A stretch of DNA of 64,000 nt from Arctopsyche grandis (Eukaryota > Arthropoda > Insecta > Trichoptera > Hydropsychidae): the NCBI RefSeq assembly GCF_051622035.1, contig NC_135362.1, positions 21,165,001-21,229,000 of the forward strand, in the 5' to 3' direction. The translations under genes were made by a program, and so were the position numbers. This document shows positions 57,730 through 64,000 of this stretch, piece after piece. How positions within the stretch are numbered: position 1 is the first letter of the stretch; each line of letters begins with the position of its first letter. The notes beneath the pieces were generated by a model. It was not told the DNA's origin, did no database searches, and was given only the letters and a program-made list of their open reading frames with translations.

Positions 57730-58030
57730 TTGATTCAAATTGACTCATTATCAAATTGGCAAAAACCATCCTACTCACTCTCTCCAATATCTGAATTCGA
57801 TTTATGTACAATATGTAAAAAAATATGTACAAGTCTAAATTCATAGATGTTTCTATGGATTAATTCATTAATTAATTAATAGTTAATTTCGTTTTCTCCA
57901 GCATCTCGAAATTCAGCGATTTATGTAATAAAACAATGCTGCAATGTTTGTAATTGGCTAGGAAGGCGCATTAGGGTTTACCCGTAAGGCCTTCCTGGTA
58001 TATGCATATGTAAAAATTAAAAAAATTATA
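57730..58030 (+). mobile_element. 5'-truncated SINE with LINE-like tail
   Basis: Shows ATCAAATTGGCAAAAACCAT, TAGATGTTTCTATGGATTAA, CAATGCTGCAATGTTTGTAA and the tail GGCTAGGAAGGCGCATTAGG with AAGGCCTTCCTGGTATATG, ending A-rich. It lines up with the copies at 2,072-2,480 (minus) and 17,800-18,315. The tRNA head is absent. Confidence 0.7.
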
Positions 58031-58087
58031 ATTGTATCGAAAAGTATTGAAGTCTTTCGCCATACTTAGTGTAGAGTAATAAGTAGA

Positions 58088-58222
58088 GGCCGGAATCTCA
58101 AGGGGCCGGAAACGTGCCGCCTATTGTTCAATTGTTGTAAATGCTTTGTAAAAAAGGTTCGGCAAACCTTTAACAATGCATTTACAATCTTTGAACAATA
58201 AACAGCCCCTCCAGATTCCGGG
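58088..58222. mobile_element. Hairpin element, TGTTCAATTGTTG family, copy 2
   Basis: Near-identical to 56,930-57,050 (CTATTGTTCAATTGTTGTAA, AAAAGGTTCGGCAAACCTTT). Here the outer inverted flanks are clearer: GGCCGGAATCTCAAGGGGCC at the left against CCCCTCCAGATTCCGGGC at the right. The two copies differ at only a few positions, so they are recent. No coding capacity. Confidence 0.75.
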
Positions 58223-58341
58223 CTCTAGTAATAAGAGTGCAGAAATAGCTAAAAGTTTCACGCATGTCTTGAATAGTTTCATGTTCGATTAACTACGTAA
58301 ATTTATATTTCAGAACTATGTATGTAATTCTTTATAGCTAA

Positions 58342-58568
58342 CTAGTGGTTTCACCCGGCTTCGCTCGGTATTTGTAATATAAACAGCTTAAACATGGCAG
58401 AACAATTTAAGAGCAAACATTAATTTATTTTTTTATCAAATTTATTTTAATCGAAAAAAAATAATATTCAACGATCTCGATATCGTCGTCATAGAAATTT
58501 TGATTTGTTTTCGATGTGCCCAACAAACCTTACATACATACAAAGTCTCTTTCGAAATTATATATTAG
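58342..58568 (+). mobile_element. ACTAG...CCCGGC repeat, copy 8
   Basis: Begins ACTAGTGGTTTCACCCGGCT and ends CTCTTTCGAAATTATATATT. About 227 bp; deleted form similar in size to copies 5 and 6. No coding capacity. Confidence 0.8.
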
Positions 58569-58699
58569 AATTGTTACAGTTTAGTTCTCGATAGACGAAT
58601 ACCTTTCTCTTACTACCATTTTATTTCCTATTTATAAGCAAATAAATGAATAAATAAAAAAAGTTAAATTTAATTAAGGAAACTCTTTTGTTTTGTTTG

Positions 58700-60420
58700 T
58701 CGGTTTGAATCGTTAATTTGAACGTGTGTATGAATATCGAGATGAACGACGAGGTGTCGTCGCGTCGGAGGAACGTCATTTTCGATCGGCATCTATGAAC
58801 GAATTCTCCATCGAACGTCATCGGTCAGCAGTAGTCAAAAGTGACAGAAAGCGTCTGAAGGATCGCGTCGCACGCAGTTGTCACGACTTGAGAAGCGAGG
58901 AGCGTGTATGAGAGTGTAGGAGGCGCGCGGCCGCCACTATTTATTTTTGGTCGGTTGACATTTGGCCGCGGCGGTGGCGGCGCTGTCGTCGCGCCAGAAA
59001 GAGACGAGGCGATAGGCGCGAGCGAGAGGGCGAGAGCCGCGGCCCGAGCTTCCCGCGCGACAGTTGGGACGCGCCGCGCCGCACCAACCGGACGCCCGCC
59101 GCACGCCCGCACGCCCGCGCCCCCTTCGCCTCGCCCGCGCCCCCGTCGCCACCCGCGCCCCGCAACATGCTGCCCCCCGGAGGAGCCGTGGCCCCGCCGG
59201 CCGAACGCCGCCGAGACGTCAGAGACATGGCCAGGGAGCTGCCCCGCTTCCCCGTGCGCCCTCAGGACCTCTCTCCAGGTGAGCCTTTGCCTCCTGCCTC
59301 GCCGAGCCCCTGCCTCGAAGTGCGCCCCCCGCTCCGCGAGCCGCCCCGCCGAGCGAAGCCCACTTCCGCCCCTCGCCGGCGCGCCGCCATGCCAGATGTC
59401 ACTTTGACGTACATGTCAAACTGACATTTGGAGGCTGCGACGCGCACTCCCCCCGCGCGCCGCCACCCTCCCTCCGCCTCGACGACTCTTCGACTGATCC
59501 GAGTGGGGGCGCATCCGACCGCCGCTCGGATTTCAGCTTTAAAATGGCGCCAAGCGTCGTCGCGTCCTCGCCTCGTGGGCCGCGGCGTGGTGCCGACATC
59601 TCGTCGGAGATCCCCGCGGGGACGCGCCCCGGCACCGCGCTAAGAGCGCCCCCTATTTTTATTTTTAATCCTCGCTCATCGTCATCGTCCACCGTTCCGA
59701 CGCTGAAATTCATAAATATCGAGATGCCATTTCCGATGCGTCGCGGACGTATCGATCCGCCGCCGATTGTTTTGGTGAGCAAGTGTCAGAGCGCACGTGA
59801 GCCGAGTTGGCCCACTTTCGGCGCGTCGGGTTGCGCCCCCGCCGGCGAGTCATGGGCGAGCGTTGCGCCGCAAAGGGGGTGGGTGGGGTAGGTGGGATGC
59901 GGGAAGGAAGCGGGCCGGGCCGTCTGACAGGTGCGTTCGCCCCGGCTGTCAGACGAGGCCGAGTGACAGCCGCAGCGGACGCCACAAGATGGCGGCGAGA
60001 ACGCGTGCCGCGGGTCGACGCCACTCGGGGCGAGCGAAGGGGGCGGAGGCGTCGCGGGGGCGCTCCGCCGGCGCACGTGGTCTCGATCCACGCGGCCGCC
60101 GTCGTCGCGCTCCGCCCCCCGCGCCCCCCTGCAACGACTCCGCAAATAACTTTACTAATTTTGGCCATAAGCCGCTTCCGCGCACTCTGTAATGGACACC
60201 GGGGTGGGCTTCTTTCGAATTGTCAGCGCTCGAATGTTATGACAGTTATTACGCGCTGCCGCGTATTGTTATGTCGATACGTCGGTAGCGGCGCTATCAA
60301 ATTATCGAGTGGATCGCTTCGAGCGCGCCGAACTTCCGCTTTCCAACATGTCGTATCCGCTCGATTTCAAATTTCGCCGTTACGCCTCGGTGAAGATCCG
60401 AACGATCGATGAGGTATGTG
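58700..60420 (+). promoter_or_regulatory. CpG-island promoter of an unidentified gene
   Basis: About 1.7 kb of strongly GC- and CG-rich DNA, the largest compositional anomaly in the window. It surrounds the predicted first exon at 59,167-59,278. It contains YY1-like cores (AAAATGGCGCC at 59,541 and CAAGATGGCGGC near 59,986) and TGTCA/TGACA motifs in several places. Long frames on both strands (up to 201 codons) are products of GC content and show no domain. Such islands are typical of housekeeping or developmental promoters. Confidence 0.6.
59167..59278 (+). CDS. Probable first coding exon of an unidentified gene
   Basis: The first ATG after a long GC-rich leader opens a frame of 37 codons plus one base, MLPPGGAVAPPAERRRDVRD then MARELPRFPVRPQDLSP, and runs exactly into a strong splice donor CTCTCCAG|GTGAGC at 59,278/59,279. 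The frame also stays open past the donor, so the splice site is inferred from the donor match. I do not recognise the protein; the proline/arginine-rich N-terminus is not diagnostic. No second exon could be found before the window ends, implying a long first intron (over 4.7 kb), which fits a regulatory gene. If the start is wrong this could be a 5'UTR exon. Confidence 0.45.
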
Positions 60421-60424
60421 CTGA

Positions 60425-61425
60425 TTGCTGACAGACGAAGCGGCGAATGCATTTTCAAGAATTCCAACTTAATAGAATCATCCTGAGGACGACCGATGCA
60501 ACGCAAATTTCAAAATCCAATATTGCGCTACAACTAGTTGCATGACAGTTCTATATAGAGTACGTACATATACATATAGAGTAACAAACTCGATGTGTAC
60601 TTCCAAACCTTTCGATCGCATTCGATATCCCTTCAGCGTCTTTTCTCATCCTCAATTTCCACATGATATTAAAACGAATTCTCAAAAATTCCTTTAAATT
60701 GATACTCTTGTTGATAAGGGGACCATATTTCCCAGAACTCAAAACGGGACGCTCCGCAAAAAAATTGTCAAAAAAAAAAAAACACTTTTTTTTCAGACCA
60801 CAATTTCTTGTATTATATAAAGGAAATAGGAACAAGATTAAAACAAATTACGAAATTGCGCCACACACTGACTTTTTTTTAATCTAAAATGCGTAAAATC
60901 AACAAATAAATAACTAAAAGTTTTATTAAAATCATGTGCAACATATTGTATTGCACAATAATAGTACAAAGCGAATTTGTTTTAAAAAAATCTTCTGCGC
61001 ATCAGTAGACGAACAAAACGGAACAAATGAAATAATTTTACGAAAACGACGGGACGAATGCAATGCGCGTAAAAAATGAGACGGTCACCCTATTTATCGG
61101 GTCGAAGGTGGGTGACTGATTATTCATATACGTTTGATTTGTCGATTTATTTAAAATGGATTATTAAAGTTGAATTTGGGTTCAAAAATATCTCGACAAA
61201 CTTCGACATATTTTACAAAACGTTCATGCCTTTTTTACAAACCTCTTTTTTTAATTTTAAAGCCATCCATCCGTGTAAACGAATGTGTTGTTTTTCACAA
61301 TATTTGTCACAACAATTATATGTATAATTTTACTAATACAATTAATTCCAGAATACTTTTTGACATATGTACATATGTATATGTTTTTTATATTCGCTTA
61401 GCGCCGATTACTTATGGAAAAATAT
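60425..61425. other. AT-rich intronic or intergenic DNA
   Basis: No feature recognised. If the exon at 59,167 is real, this is part of its first intron. Confidence 0.4.
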
Positions 61426-61429
61426 AAAT

Positions 61430-63020
61430 AATAAAACCTTAGATATAAAAACCATGTGAACTGTATAAGAGGTAAGTAAAAAAAGCAATATTCATTTTCA
61501 GATGTATTTGTTTTTAATCAAAAATACCGAATTATCCCTTTCTGACCTTGAATGTGCTTTAGTTTTGGTTTTCGAAAGAACGAACTTGTAGTTATTATGT
61601 CATGTAAATAAAGCACAACAAAAAATATAAAGTAAAAATCTTCATACATAATATAAAAAAATCGGTGTAAAACCAGAACTATGTCTGGTTTAAAATTTAA
61701 CTAATCTAATTAAGGTAACAGAAGCATAATATGAGCCTTTATATTTGATAGTGGCACAAGTCCACCTTTCTTCATTTCGAGAAATATTTCGCAAAATATT
61801 AAATATAATATTTAAAATTACTGGTTTCCTGTTTAATACGATTATTCTTCAAATATAACGGCTCTTATGGTGCTTACGGACTAAACCGACGAAGATTTTG
61901 GGCCAACTTTTTAACCAGCAGGATAAAACCAGTAGCGTACAAAATATTGAAATAAAAATTAAATTAAAAAATTGAAATTAAATCAAAATTAAGCTAAAGA
62001 GCGAGATTGAGCTAAAATTAGATCATCGTTGATGTTTTGAATTACAACAATGCTTTGAATTACGACGATACGCATTTAAAACCAGAGAAATATTATAATT
62101 TCATGTTTTTAATATTTCTTAAAAGTCGTCACGATATGTTACTGTATTTCCACCGTCGATGATCGATAAAAAAAAACAATTCATAAAAAAACGCGGTGTC
62201 GGATGTCGGTGATTTGTCAAAGGGTTTTTTTCTTTCGTCGAAATAAAATTAATTATCACACATTATCCGATAAATTTTACCTCTGAAATGATTTAATTAC
62301 TTGATTTATTTCGACGAGAGAAACAATTGAAGAATAAAAAAATCCGTTTGATGTGACCGACAACACCCCGGGTTAGCAAAAATCGTTGGATCACCCATAC
62401 TAATACATGATATATTCTCAGTAACTGTGCTTTACGGGGAAGTAAAAATAATAATTCTTTGATTTTTTTTCGATCTTAGTGCGTATATTCGTAAGTCAAA
62501 ACTTCTTAAGTCGAGGATTACCTGTATGTGATTGTTGATGATCTAATTTTAGGTCAATCTCGAAAATTTATTTAAATTGTGCATGTTCTGTTTTAACTTT
62601 CAATATTTAATTTTAATATAATAATAATAGTTTTAATTTTGATATTTAATTTCAATTTTTAAATTTAATTTTTATTTCGATATTTTGTACGCAACTGGTT
62701 TTAAAAGTTGGCCTGTGGGCCGTTCGTTGGCTTAGTGCGTACGCACCATCATAAAGACCAAGCCATGCTTGCAGCTGTCAATAATTTGACAGCCAATATT
62801 TCTAATCTGCGATTATATTTTGGTACGCGATCGAATATCGATGTAATATTTCGTTCGTTTATGTATGTAAATACATACTATCATACACGAATCAATCTGG
62901 CCAGTCATAGTCTACGCAAAATAACAAATTGACAAACGGACTATTATAGTTTGTTCATGTAGTAACTATTAGATATAAGTTTAAGTATTCTCAATCATCT
63001 ATCACATTCTCCATGTACAT
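61430..63020. mobile_element. Unclassified long repeat related to 54,650-55,085
   Basis: Shares AAACCATGTGAACTGTATAA with AGAGGTAAGTAAAA (61,449) and TCAATCTGGCCAGTCATAGT, AAATAACAAATTGACAAACG and AAGTTTAAGTATTCTCAATC (62,890-62,995) with the shorter copy. It contains inner AATATTTAATTT/AAATTAAATATT inverted stretches and no protein. The motif GAAATAAAACCAGTTGCGTAC-like sequence also occurs in inverse orientation at 61,924 and 62,690, suggesting an inner inverted repeat. Boundaries approximate. Confidence 0.45.
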
Positions 63021-63026
63021 ACATAC

Positions 63027-63028
<2 letters not shown>

Positions 63029-63119
<91 letters not shown>
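63029..63119. repeat. TA dinucleotide tract
   Basis: About 90 bp of pure TA just left of the palindrome. Confidence 0.95.
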
Positions 63120-63120
<1 letters not shown>

Positions 63121-63124
63121 CAAC

Positions 63125-63780
<656 letters not shown>

Positions 63781-63784
63781 AACA

Positions 63785-64000
63785 CGTCTTTCAAAATTGC
63801 ATCAAATTTGAAAAAATATGAGAGAAAAAATCATTTGGGTGCGACCCGCGAATCCTTTGCTTGGACATCCCTAGTCATTGACGGAAACACCAACTAGACA
63901 AGCACAATGTATACAAAATAAATATGCTGTTGTTTTTCATTTTAAATATATGTCAAATTCAAGAAGCTATGAAAAATGACGGAATGTTGTACACACGGCC
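63785..64000. other. AT-rich flank
   Basis: Nothing recognised to the end of the window. Confidence 0.4.

Noticed and set aside
58825-60412. Many overlapping frames of 60-200 codons in the CpG island
   Set aside because: High GC removes stop codons in several phases. Proline/arginine/alanine-rich products without domains; only the short frame ending at a splice donor was kept.

Overview
The window looks like AT-rich nuclear DNA from an insect. The evidence is three spliced protein genes of animal type (an insect gustatory receptor, a NEDD1/Grip71-like WD40 protein and the oligosaccharyltransferase subunit OST4), GT-AG introns, tRNA-headed SINEs, jockey/CR1-like and RTE-like LINE fragments, hAT transposons and many MITEs. 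The insect order cannot be fixed from the sequence alone. All coordinates come from reading by eye; no search was run.

Layout. Positions 1-37,300 are gene-poor. They hold a 5'-truncated LINE with an uninterrupted reverse transcriptase (148-2,070), SINEs, LINE tails, three copies of a 9-bp-TSD MITE (5,693; 21,546; 34,451), foldback elements (9,905-10,545 and 11,778-12,400), hAT relics (14,781-15,630; 21,390-22,349; 24,590-25,563; 35,870-36,840), and GC-richer islands that stand out from the AT-rich background and may be regulatory. From 37,387 to 46,240 lies a small gene cluster: a seven-exon gustatory receptor on the minus strand, NEDD1 on the minus strand, and Ost4 on the plus strand. From 46,900 to 58,600 the sequence is again mobile elements and AT-rich spacer.

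At 58,700-60,420 there is a strong GC/CpG island. It contains a likely first coding exon on the plus strand (59,167-59,278, ending in a good splice donor) of a gene whose body lies mostly or wholly beyond the window. The right end holds an exactly symmetrical 656-bp palindrome centred on a TA tract (63,125-63,780).

The genes do not form a pathway: taste reception, centrosomal gamma-tubulin recruitment and N-glycosylation are unrelated. The most interesting structure is in the repeats. SINEs share one central domain but carry different tRNA-like heads and different 3' tails, and one of those tails matches the 3' end of the LINE at 148-2,070. Foldback DNA elements recur throughout, and several nested insertions with target duplications give relative ages.
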